From Oceanobacillus profundus (GTDB lineage Bacteria; Bacillota; Bacilli; Bacillales; Amphibacillaceae): a stretch of 64,000 nucleotides of DNA. The stretch covers positions 1-64,000 of the forward strand of contig NZ_QWEH01000002.1 in NCBI RefSeq assembly GCF_003515705.1. Reading direction: 5' to 3'. Under the pieces are notes generated by a model. That model was not told the DNA's origin, did no database searches, and was given only the letters and a program-made list of their open reading frames with translations. Made by a program: the position numbers and the translations under genes. This document shows, one piece after another, positions 8,927 to 16,230 of this stretch (positions within the stretch are counted from its first letter, which is position 1; each line of letters starts with the position of its first letter).

Positions 8927-9586
8927 TTATTTCTCTCCCTTTTTCAGCAAGTATTGCTCTAACCCATTATTTCGAAGCTTGCAAGCTGGACATGCTCCAC
9001 AGCCATCAGCCTTTACACCGTTATAGCAAGTCAGTGTCTTTTCCCGAATGACATTCAATACGCCTAACTCATCTGAAAGCCCCCAGACTTCCTCTTTATC
9101 CAACCACATTAGCGGTGTATGGATTACAAACGGTTCATCAATCGCCAGATTTAGCGTTACATTTAATGACTTGATAAAACTATCTCGACAATCTGGATAA
9201 CCACTAAAATCCGTTTCACTAACCCCTGTCACTAAATGCTTAGCACCAACTTGTTTTGCCAACACACCAGCGAAGGATAGAAAAAGTAAATTTCTTCCTG
9301 GTACAAAAGTGTTTGGTAGCTCCGTTTCATCTCCATCAGCTACCTCAATATCGTTTCGCGTTAAGGCATTTGGTGCCAGTTGATGAAGCAGCGACATATC
9401 TAAAATATGATGTTTTACACCAACGTCTTCTGCAATCTCTTTCGCACATTCAATTTCTAATTTATGGCGTTGCCCATAATCAAACGTAACTGTTTCAACT
9501 TCTCTAAATTGTTCCATTGCCCAGAATAAACAGGTCGTGCTATCCTGTCCTCCGCTAAAGACAACAATGGCTTTATCTTTTTTCAT
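8927..9586 (-). CDS. queC: 7-cyano-7-deazaguanine (preQ0) synthase QueC
   Basis: 219 residues. QueC converts 7-carboxy-7-deazaguanine to preQ0 with ATP and ammonia, on the route to queuosine in tRNA. The PP-loop SGGQDS is at 11-16; a zinc site is formed by Cys187, Cys196, Cys199 and Cys202 near the C-terminus (CYNG and GCGACPAC). Full length for the family. The start at 9586 follows AAGGAGTTTTTAC; a longer frame exists but lacks a ribosome binding site. queD, queE and queF are not adjacent, unlike in B. subtilis. Confidence 0.95.
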   Translation of the reverse strand: MKKDKAIVVFSGGQDSTTCLFWAMEQFREVETVTFDYGQRHKLEIECAKEIAEDVGVKHHILDMSLLHQLAPNALTRNDIEVADGDETELPNTFVPGRNLLFLSFAGVLAKQVGAKHLVTGVSETDFSGYPDCRDSFIKSLNVTLNLAIDEPFVIHTPLMWLDKEEVWGLSDELGVLNVIREKTLTCYNGVKADGCGACPACKLRNNGLEQYLLKKGEK

Positions 9587-9612
9587 GTAAAAACTCCTTT
9601 TAAAAAGAAAAT

Positions 9613-9632
9613 ACAGCACTAAGAAAGGCTGT
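9613..9632 (-). terminator. Conditional terminator of the queC-proximal preQ1 riboswitch
   Basis: On the minus strand ACAGC and GCTGT pair around a 10-nt loop and are followed by ATTTTCTTTTT. A competing 8-bp helix (CTAAGAAA with TTTCTTAG, 9619-9640) uses the aptamer's A-rich tail and the terminator loop. Ligand binding should sequester the tail, break the competing helix and allow termination. The terminator stem is short. Confidence 0.55.
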
Positions 9633-9636
9633 TTTC

Positions 9637-9669
9637 TTAGTTTTTTTAAGAGGGTAGCTAAAAACCTCT
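9637..9669 (-). promoter_or_regulatory. preQ1-I riboswitch, queC-proximal copy
   Basis: The minus strand reads AGAGGTTTTTAGCTACCCTC followed by TTAAAAAAACTAA. This is the class I preQ1 aptamer: a 5-bp AGAGG/CCTCT stem, the AGCTA loop and an A-rich tail ending CTAA that forms the pseudoknot. It lies ~50 nt before queC. A TATAAT (9687-9692, minus) stands just upstream, so this copy may have its own promoter, although no good -35 is visible. Confidence 0.88.
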
Positions 9670-9687
9670 TTTTATTCGTTTTAAAGA

Positions 9688-9813
9688 TTATATTCTTCTC
9701 GGAATATGTATGACCATACCTTTGTATAACCTAGATTTTAAACAGGAAAGGACCAGTCGAAATACTTGTTTGTCTAATTCTTTTAACTCCTATATATGCC
9801 TATTTCCAGACAT
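9688..9813 (-). other. Short interrupted reading frame between two preQ1 riboswitches
   Basis: On the minus strand GGGGAGG stands eight bases before an ATG. The frame runs seven codons to TAG, and the same frame then stays open for 33 more codons (beginning ELKELDKQVF) to TAA. It could be a decayed riboswitch-controlled gene or a seven-residue leader peptide. I do not recognise the sequence. Confidence 0.3.
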
Positions 9814-9882
9814 GAAAAAACCTCCCCGTATTTTTCAAAAACACTAAGAGAGGCTATAGCAAACTACGATTTTAACAAAAAA

Positions 9883-9906
9883 AGCCACATCCAATATGGA
9901 CATGGC
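9883..9906 (-). terminator. Conditional terminator of the promoter-proximal preQ1 riboswitch
   Basis: Minus-strand AGCCATGTCCA and TGGATGTGGCT form an 11-bp imperfect stem followed by TTTTTTTG. Its 5' half contains TCCATA, which can instead pair with TATGGA in the aptamer tail (9921-9926 with 9895-9900). That is the expected antiterminator for an OFF switch. Confidence 0.8.
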
Positions 9907-9920
9907 TAATCGTCAATGTA

Positions 9921-9959
9921 TCCATAGTTTTTTATAGAGGGTATCAGCTATGAACCTCT
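9921..9959 (-). promoter_or_regulatory. preQ1-I riboswitch, promoter-proximal copy
   Basis: Minus strand AGAGGTTCATAGCTGATACC, then CTCTATAAAAAACTATGG. This keeps the AGAGG/CCCTCT stem, the AGCT loop core and the AAAAAACTA tail of class I preQ1 aptamers. It lies ~25 nt after a good promoter and ~290 nt before the second aptamer. Confidence 0.85.
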
Positions 9960-9985
9960 TCCGATTCTGTGTTTCATTCCTAATT

Positions 9986-10014
9986 ATCATAGCTGAGAAA
10001 GCGGAGGGTGTCAA
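9986..10014 (-). promoter_or_regulatory. Sigma-A promoter of the queuosine operon
   Basis: Minus-strand TTGACA, a 17-nt spacer and TATGAT. The expected start point is shortly before the first preQ1 aptamer. Confidence 0.8.
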
Positions 10015-10057
10015 TATGGTTGGTTGAGGTGAGCACTATTAGTAGGGTGAAATTGCT

Positions 10058-10118
10058 AAAAAGCTGATGATACCTGGCGATAGCATTCGTTATCGTCGTA
10101 ACAGTTCATCAGCTTTTT
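10058..10118. repeat. 61-bp hairpin repeat, copy 1
   Basis: Outer arms AAAAAGCTGATGA and a CATCAGCTTTTT-type arm enclose a conserved core with CCTGGCGATAGC and GTTATCG-like arms. A second copy of the same length is at 14830-14890. The hairpin ends in T on both strands and could terminate the minus-strand tetR gene next to it. Confidence 0.75.
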
Positions 10119-10164
10119 ACGGTTTAGGCGGTATTGTAATAAATAAACTAACGCATTGAATAAC

Positions 10165-10761
10165 TTATTTGCAAAGTGATTGAAGGTGATAGTTTAAAGT
10201 CTGGATCATTTTTTCTTGAGTAAGTTGCTTCGAATTCAATACGTGATGCATAGCCATACCGTCAACGATTGCATGAAGCCTGTTTACTTCCATATTGAGA
10301 TCAAGTTCGTCCTTTGCAAATTGTAATAATTGCAAGGTCTCTATGACTTTCTTAAATCCTTGATGCATGTCGTTGTACATTTTATTGCTCAGTTCATGGA
10401 GGGTGTTATCGACAAGTACTTTTGCAGAAAAAGCCAGCCATACCTCCATTTCTATCTTTCGCTCATCATCGATGGGTAGAACTTCACACACACCATCTGC
10501 AATAAATTCCAACGATACCGGACCCTTTGGAAATTTTCTTGTTTTTACCCGTTGCTTGACACGATCTGAAACCAATTCCATGGAAAAGCGCAGCAATTCT
10601 GACTGTGATGCAAAATAGTGTCTTACTGCACCAACGGACAGTCCAGTAGTCTCGGCAATTTTCCTTACTGTTGCTTGTTCGATTCCCTCCTCTACAATGA
10701 CTTTCCATGTAGCTTCTGCGATCTGAATTTTTCGTTTATAATGATCAACTATTTTTGGCAT
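10165..10761 (-). CDS. TetR-family transcriptional regulator
   Basis: 198 residues. The N-terminal helix-turn-helix is clear (IAEATWKVIVEEGIEQATVRKIAE, then GLSVGAVRHYFASQSELL, residues ~13-60). The C-terminal ligand domain is BetI-like in length and has no assigned ligand. It is divergent from a membrane protein gene. Two near-identical 18-bp palindromes lie in the intergenic region, so it probably represses both itself and that gene. Confidence 0.88.
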   Translation of the reverse strand: MPKIVDHYKRKIQIAEATWKVIVEEGIEQATVRKIAETTGLSVGAVRHYFASQSELLRFSMELVSDRVKQRVKTRKFPKGPVSLEFIADGVCEVLPIDDERKIEMEVWLAFSAKVLVDNTLHELSNKMYNDMHQGFKKVIETLQLLQFAKDELDLNMEVNRLHAIVDGMAMHHVLNSKQLTQEKMIQTLNYHLQSLCK

Positions 10762-10770
10762 ATTTTTATT

Positions 10771-10788
10771 TTAACACACTTGTATTAA
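10771..10788. promoter_or_regulatory. Putative TetR operator 1
   Basis: TTAACACACTTGTATTAA is an 18-bp imperfect palindrome of the form TTAA-yrC-N4-GTATTAA. It begins 10 bp before the regulator's start codon. Confidence 0.55.
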
Positions 10789-10809
10789 ATAAACCATTCT
10801 GTTATTATT

Positions 10810-10827
10810 TTAATGCAAACGTATTAA
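10810..10827. promoter_or_regulatory. Putative TetR operator 2
   Basis: TTAATGCAAACGTATTAA has the same 18-bp design as operator 1 and starts 39 bp from it, 26 bp before the membrane gene. Flanking bases ATAAA are also shared. Confidence 0.55.
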
Positions 10828-10852
10828 ATAAAATGTAGAGGAAGTGTTCCTG

Positions 10853-11392
10853 TTGATTGGTTGGTTGATTATAGCCTGTGAGATTGGATTTTGGGTGTTT
10901 GTTTTAGCTGGATTGACATCTAGATATATTTTTAAGAAAAAGCGATTGGGAACATTTTTACTCATTTGTTCACCAATTGTCGACCTCATATTGCTTATTG
11001 TAACTGTATTTGATTTGAAAAATGGAGCAGTTGCGACTATCTTCCATGGAATTGCTGCGATTTATATTGGAGTAAGTGTAGCCTTTGGCCATCAAATGAT
11101 TAAATGGGCGGATGCGCGTTTTAGTTATCGATTCGGAAATGGTAATGAACCGATGAAAATAAAATATGGAAAAGCACATGCCAGAAAAGAACGGGAGGGA
11201 TGGTATCGTCATTTGTTGTCCTGGTTAATCGGTGGGGGAATATTAGTGGGTATTATTCTTTATATCAACGATCATTCACAGACTCAAGTATTGTTACGTA
11301 CCATACAGTTCTGGACGCTGGTTTTGGTCATTGATTTTATAATAAGTATCAGCTATACGTTATTCCCGAAAAAGCAAAAAGGCACAATGTAA
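10853..11392 (+). CDS. Hypothetical integral membrane protein
   Basis: 179 residues with about five membrane helices and a basic cytosolic loop in the middle (YGKAHARKEREGW). TTG 10853 is chosen because GAGGAA lies nine bases upstream; GTG 10844 is too close to it. It is probably controlled by the divergent TetR protein. The broken HXXEE gene that follows may have been in the same transcript. The family is not assigned. Confidence 0.65.
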   Translation: MIGWLIIACEIGFWVFVLAGLTSRYIFKKKRLGTFLLICSPIVDLILLIVTVFDLKNGAVATIFHGIAAIYIGVSVAFGHQMIKWADARFSYRFGNGNEPMKIKYGKAHARKEREGWYRHLLSWLIGGGILVGIILYINDHSQTQVLLRTIQFWTLVLVIDFIISISYTLFPKKQKGTM

Positions 11393-11498
11393 AAAATATT
11401 TCGACTGAATTGTAAGAAAGCAGTACTTGGCTATTTGTTTTTACAATTATGATTGCCGTTAATCCAATGAATAAAATTACTTTTAAAGGTGGATGTCT

Positions 11499-11996
11499 GT
11501 GGATATCAATCTATTAATTTGGTCCTTTTTAATCATCTTCATGCTTCATAATTTTGAAGAAATTATCCTGATTGAAAGATGGTAAAAAAACATACCCAGT
11601 TGTCCGTGAGCGAATAATTCCGTTCGTCAAAAGAGAGATCGATCAATTCGAAACAATGACTGCAGCTCGTTTTTCCTTGGTTGTGGGTATACTCTTTATT
11701 CTCGCATCTGCTTTAATAACAATAACAACCAATCAATATTACTTATTCCTAGGGTAGGGATCAACATTATTTTTGCTTTAAATATCTTTATCTATCCCCT
11801 TCAGGCATTTGTATTAAAATGTTATGTTCCAGGATTATGGACAACAATATTACGTATTATTTCATACAACATCATCTTTTTTCACGAACTGTATCATCAA
11901 AAAATCTTTGATTTGACTACAAATTTAAAAGCTTTAGTGGTGATTATACTATTTATACCAGTCTTTATAATGAGTCATAAAATAGCGGAGAAGTAG
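11499..11996 (+). pseudogene. HXXEE-domain membrane protein with two compensating frameshifts
   Basis: GTG 11499 opens a frame reading LLIWSFLIIFMLHNFEEIIL, which carries the HNFEE form of the HXXEE motif. It stops at TGGTAA. The next frame continues from the A7 run at 11583-11589 (KKTYPVVRERIIPFVKREI to NQYYLFLG) and stops at 11756. The first frame then resumes (INIIFALNIFIYPLQ to HKIAEK) and ends at 11996. Rejoined, it is ~165 residues with four to five helices, a normal size for the family. The two shifts cancel, so either two real lesions or two local sequence errors are involved. Confidence 0.7.
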
Positions 11997-12179
11997 GTTT
12001 GAATCGTATGGAATCATGTTAAAAGGGTTTATGTTAAGGTAATCAATAATATTAAGAAATCCATTTTAAATTTTATTGCTCTTTTTAAAATCCCTAAAAA
12101 CCATTCATGTTTCCTAAAATAAATATCCTAATAATTTGTAATAACTTGAAGAAAATAGTGTAAGGAAAGGAGGGATTAT

Positions 12180-12560
12180 ATGTCTATCAAAAAATCCTTA
12201 GCTGGATTACTTGCGTTAATGATGGTTATGTCTATTTCAGTGCCACTACATGTGTTTGCAGCAAGCGGGGCTGGAACAGAGCCAATGGAGCCGGTAAATG
12301 AGATGATGGTCGAGTTGCACGATGATTTCTTTAATCCAGATGTGATTACGATTGCTAGTGGGGAATCGACAGAACTATTATTGGAAAATGTAGGTCAGAA
12401 GCAACATACCTTCACCGTGGAAAAGCTTGGTATTGACGCCGAGCTTCAGCCGAGAGAACAGAAAACCATTACCATAGAACCGCAAGAAGCCGGTACATAC
12501 GAACTTATTTGTCGGTTTCATGAAAATGAAGGAATGGTTGGAGAAGTAATCATCAAATAA
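12180..12560 (+). CDS. Secreted cupredoxin-domain protein
   Basis: 126 residues. A signal peptide occupies ~1-27 (KKSLAGLLALMMVMSISV, cut near VFAAS). The rest is one cupredoxin fold: HDDFFNPDVITIASGE, then KQHTFTVEKLG, and ICRFHENEGMVGEV at the end. His in QHTF with Cys, His and Met in the last loop are the expected type 1 copper ligands. It should carry electrons or copper outside the membrane. The start follows AAGGAGGGATTAT. No oxidase gene is adjacent, so the partner is unknown. Confidence 0.82.
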   Translation: MSIKKSLAGLLALMMVMSISVPLHVFAASGAGTEPMEPVNEMMVELHDDFFNPDVITIASGESTELLLENVGQKQHTFTVEKLGIDAELQPREQKTITIEPQEAGTYELICRFHENEGMVGEVIIK

Positions 12561-12594
12561 TAAGCAGGATTAAATGATCTTAATACACATTAAT

Positions 12595-12638
12595 AAGCGA
12601 TAGTCTAGCTTGAGAGCTATTCTATCGCTTTATTTTTT
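12595..12638 (+). terminator. Rho-independent terminator
   Basis: AAGCGATAG and CTATCGCTT arms, then TATTTTTT, after the cupredoxin gene. Confidence 0.8.
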
Positions 12639-12876
12639 ATGTCTTCTTTACCATACGTTTTCGATGCAAATTTGGGTTTAATTTCTGTGATTTAATTAGC
12701 GGCTATAATAAGACTAGTACCGGTAATCTTATTCATGTAAGCATCACATGTAAAAATAGGAAGGACAATATCATGCCAAAAAATGATTCGCTAATCGCTT
12801 CTTTTGTTGCAGTTGTAGACTTGAAAGCAATATCCCTGACAAATTGAGCATACTGTTAAGTAGATGATGGAATATA

Positions 12877-13224
12877 GTGGTTTGGCCTGGGGTGAGTTAT
12901 TGGTGGCTGATTGGAGCCTCGCTTATAATAGGTGTAGGAACTGGTATATTTAGTGTAGTTTTTAGTTATATATTACAAATGGAAAGTCCAGATGGAAAGG
13001 TAGGTCAGATGTCGGGAATGTACAATTCCCTGAATGGAATCATTTTACTGGTTGCCCCCATTACTGGTGGATTCCTTGTACAATTATTTGGTGTGTTCAC
13101 TATTTTCCAAGTGATAGGAATGATTACAGCACTGATTGGGCTTTTTGGTATTGTGATGCAGAATGTGTTATGGGGAAGACGGGACACTGAAAAATCAAGT
13201 AAGGAAGAACGAGACATTGTTTAA
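12877..13224 (+). pseudogene. C-terminal remnant of an MFS transporter
   Basis: A 115-codon frame with about three membrane helices and an MFS-like region (VGQMSGMYNSLNGIILLVAPITGGFLVQLFG), ending in a basic and acidic tail. Members of this family are ~400 residues, so about three quarters is missing. The ~300 nt upstream contains only a terminator and no other part of the transporter. GTG 12877 has no convincing ribosome binding site. Confidence 0.65.
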
Positions 13225-13401
13225 TTTCATATTATCTATATAATCATCTAATTTATTTTTACCATGTCATATTGTATTATACCCGTAGAGTAGGTGATTT
13301 AAGGCAAGTTCAATGAGCAACAAACAATCTCCTCAGCAAAGTTTTTTTAAAGCCTAAAATCGGGTATCAATATATATCTATAGTCATACAATATAAAAAA
13401 G

Positions 13402-13423
13402 GCTTGGTGCTGTAACACCAAGC
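13402..13423 (-). terminator. Hairpin terminator downstream of the toxin locus
   Basis: GCTTGGTG and CACCAAGC form an 8-bp stem with a 6-nt loop. On the minus strand it is followed by CTTTTTTATA. Confidence 0.7.
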
Positions 13424-13470
13424 GGGTTTGTGCAGAAGCTTTTTAAAGGGCAGCTCACAAATCAGCGAAA

Positions 13471-13519
13471 AATAACCACACGAATTGCTGGCTGGGCGAT
13501 ATGGGTGGTTATTTTTTTT
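13471..13519. terminator. Bidirectional terminator overlapping the toxin 3' end
   Basis: AATAACCAC and GTGGTTATT arms with T tracts on both sides (TTTTTTTT on plus, TTATTTTTCG on minus). It overlaps the toxin stop codon. Convergent mRNA and antisense RNA ending in a shared region are typical of TxpA/BsrG-type loci. Confidence 0.65.
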
Positions 13520-13592
13520 GGTGAAAAGACAGTACGGATACGATCAAAGAAGCAAATGACATACAGATGACCAAGCTTTCAAATACCGTCAT
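13509..13592 (-). CDS. Putative type I toxin (holin-like, TxpA/BsrG class)
   Basis: A 27-residue peptide that opens MTVFESLVICMSFASLIV, has one membrane helix, and ends SFHQKK. The TVFESL opening followed by a 17-20 residue hydrophobic stretch is characteristic of the small holin-like toxins of Firmicutes. GAAAGGGG lies nine bases before the ATG. A strong bidirectional terminator overlaps its stop. In this class an antisense RNA prevents translation or destabilises the mRNA. I could not define the antisense promoter, so the antitoxin is inferred. Overexpressed members damage the membrane. Confidence 0.65.
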   Translation of the reverse strand: MTVFESLVICMSFASLIVSVLSFHQKK

Positions 13593-13811
13593 TATCTCAG
13601 CCCCTTTCTTCTTGAATCAAAGGGATGAGCCACCAGGTAAAGTCCTGCACACATTAAATTTATCTAGAATCTTCAAATTGCTGTTGCTGCAATACAACCA
13701 CAGTGATTCAATTAGTTAATAAACCCCTGAAGTTTAATCATTAGAAACTTTTGCTTTGTTTTTATTTAGTTTAGTTAAACGTATGGTGAGGATGACTTGT
13801 ACTATTCCAAA

Positions 13812-13842
13812 AAAAATAAAAAAAACGAGTTTTTTTACTCGT
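13812..13842 (-). terminator. Rho-independent terminator
   Basis: Minus-strand ACGAGT and ACTCGT arms, then TTTTTTTATTTTTTTT, directly after the XRE-like gene. Confidence 0.8.
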
Positions 13843-13854
13843 TCTATCTCCATC

Positions 13855-14268
13855 TCAGTCGGATTTTTTAATATATAAACACTCATGAATAGGTGGACAG
13901 CCTAATGCCAGCCAAATAGCAAAAAAAGTTTCCGCTCTTAACGTTTTTTCATTATTAAAGATCAAACTAAGGTTTGCCTTTTTAAGTCCAGTCCTTTTAC
14001 AAATATCAACTTGTCTAATTTTCTTTTCTTTCGCAATGTCCTTAAATCGATTTTTAACTTCTAAACTATCCAAGCCCCCAGAATTTAGTACAGGGGACAT
14101 TGCTTCAACATCCAATAATTTAGAAATGGCTGCTCCTTTAATAAAATCCTCAATTTTGGCTTCTGGAGTATCACTTCTCCCACGGAATGAATTATCTAAA
14201 TTAATCCAGTCAATTACATTCTTTATCTTTTCATACGTTTCATCTTTCATTTCAATTTCTATTCTCAT
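13855..14268 (-). CDS. Helix-turn-helix (XRE-like) regulatory protein
   Basis: 137 residues from ATG 14268, preceded by AAGAGG at good spacing. The upstream part of the longer frame has no ribosome binding site. The C-terminal half carries an XRE-type helix-turn-helix (VDICKRTGLKKANLSLIFNN, residues ~91-110) followed by a helix ending LGCPP. The N-terminal half is acidic and unassigned. It resembles orphan phage-type regulators, but no phage genes are near. Confidence 0.65.
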   Translation of the reverse strand: MRIEIEMKDETYEKIKNVIDWINLDNSFRGRSDTPEAKIEDFIKGAAISKLLDVEAMSPVLNSGGLDSLEVKNRFKDIAKEKKIRQVDICKRTGLKKANLSLIFNNEKTLRAETFFAIWLALGCPPIHECLYIKKSD

Positions 14269-14519
14269 GTATAAAAACCTCTTTTCAAGTACATGATATT
14301 CAATAATTAAAGGCTTTAAAGGAGTTGTACCCTGTGTTTTGTAAAAATAATGATGATTTAAAGGAATATGTTGAAGACATATTAGATAAGGGAAGAAAAG
14401 GATGAATTCCATTTAACTATATGAGTGATTTTGTTTAACTATGCTAAACTTTTTTGATAAAAAATATAGCGAAATTGAAGATGATGACGTCTTTTATCAT
14501 GAAATTTAAATTTTGTTTC

Positions 14520-14559
14520 CACTAGCCCCTGTTCTAAAAAACAAAAACAGAGGCTAGTG
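14520..14559. terminator. Hairpin terminator
   Basis: CACTAGCCCCTGTT and AACAGAGGCTAGTG form a 14-bp imperfect stem. Runs of T or A flank it on both strands. It follows the minus-strand small membrane gene. The surrounding ~320-nt gap also holds a 22-codon plus-strand frame (14441-14509) without a ribosome binding site, not called. Confidence 0.65.
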
Positions 14560-14591
14560 AATTTTGCTTAGTTTATTTAATAACAGCAATT

Positions 14592-14795
14592 TTATACCGA
14601 ATTACTTTTGAATAGTCTAATCAAAAATAAGAAGAATAATCCGATTGTGACGCCTGTAATATCAAAACCAGCAATTTTTCGAAGCATCGGCTCAATAAAT
14701 GTATAAGCGGTAAAAATCCCCGAAAGACCAAACACAATAATCGCAATCACCATGATGACATTTCTATTTTTTAAGTTTCTAAGTTCCTTTTTCAA
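14592..14795 (-). CDS. Small two-helix membrane protein
   Basis: About 67 residues from TTG 14795 (KKELRNLKNRN), with two hydrophobic helices (MVIAIIVFGLSGIFTAYTF and ITGVTIGLFFLFLI). The longer frame to 14945 runs through the 61-bp hairpin repeat and is therefore not believed. No clear ribosome binding site is visible before the TTG or the later ATG, so the start and even expression are uncertain. Confidence 0.4.
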   Translation of the reverse strand: MKKELRNLKNRNVIMVIAIIVFGLSGIFTAYTFIEPMLRKIAGFDITGVTIGLFFLFLIRLFKSNSV

Positions 14796-14829
14796 ATTTG
14801 CTGTTATAAAATACAATAAATGCAACACG

Positions 14830-14890
14830 AAAAGCTGATGACACCTGGCGATAGCGTTTGTTATTGCCATTAGATCCATCAGCTTCTTTT
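14830..14890. repeat. 61-bp hairpin repeat, copy 2
   Basis: Same length and design as the copy at 10058: AAAAGCTGATGA arms, core CCTGGCGATAGCG, inner GTTATTG arm and CCATCAGCTT end. The copies differ at scattered positions, including paired changes in the inner arms. Confidence 0.75.
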
Positions 14891-14954
14891 GGGATAATTC
14901 CGTATTGAGGCGTACATAAAGAATCAAATTAAATGGAACGATCAAATGGCTAAT

Positions 14955-14984
14955 AAAAGCTGCCTGAAATTAGACAGCTTTTAT
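14955..14984. terminator. Short hairpin terminator
   Basis: AAAAGCTG and CAGCTTTT arms around a loop of ~11 nt, with T or A runs either side. Confidence 0.5.
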
Positions 14985-15167
14985 AATTATAATGACAGGA
15001 ATGTTAAGTTTTTTTATAATTAAAGACATGAAATTGTATTTATCCTGACAACGAAGGTTATCTTAAGAGTGTTGTTTAACTTGTGTTCAACTATCGGCCA
15101 CATTGAAAAAGAAAGGGCAGTTCCATTTCTGCTAAAATTTAAAATTATAAAATACTTAAAGAAGTGA

Positions 15168-15917
<750 letters not shown>

Positions 15918-16010
15918 GAACTTAATACAACACAATTGGCTCTCTGTTTCTTCTTTAGAAACTAATATGCCGATTATAATTAGAAATATCCTGGATTAAG
16001 ATAAAAGGCA

Positions 16011-16151
16011 GTGAATGAAATAGAGAATTTAAATGCAGGTGGTTTAGATTCTCTTATTGTAAACGATGTTAGCAAAGACAAAATTAATGATGTCTATGTG
16101 TCCGGCAGCATAGACGTGACATTCAAAAAAATTTCTCATCACCACTTGTGA
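16011..16151 (+). CDS. Small hypothetical ORF
   Basis: A 46-codon frame from GTG 16011, beginning NEIENLNAGGLDSLIVND and ending HHHL. The composition looks protein-like, but only AAAAGG, two bases before the start, could act as a ribosome binding site. It ends where the nox promoter begins. It may be a gene fragment. Confidence 0.3.
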   Translation: MNEIENLNAGGLDSLIVNDVSKDKINDVYVSGSIDVTFKKISHHHL

Positions 16152-16174
16152 AATGATGAACAAAGTGATATAGT
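16146..16174 (+). promoter_or_regulatory. Promoter of nox with a Rex-like operator
   Basis: TTGTGA (-35), a 17-nt spacer and TATAGT (-10). TTGTGAAATGATGAACAA (16146-16163) matches the Rex consensus TTGTGAANNNNTTCACAA at 12 of its 14 fixed positions and covers the -35. A separate perfect palindrome ATATTTAC-GAT-GTAAATAT (16175-16193) lies at the start point and could bind another regulator. Confidence 0.55.
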
Positions 16175-16230
16175 ATATTTACGATGTAAATATGTGAAGT
16201 ATTGAACAAACAATTGGAGGATGATGAATA

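Noticed and set aside
13855-14412. Prophage region around the XRE-like gene
   Set aside because: No integrase, structural or lysis gene is nearby; a single helix-turn-helix gene and a type I toxin do not make a prophage.
14592-14945. 117-codon version of the small membrane protein
   Set aside because: Its N-terminal 40 codons are the 61-bp hairpin repeat, so the longer start is not credible.
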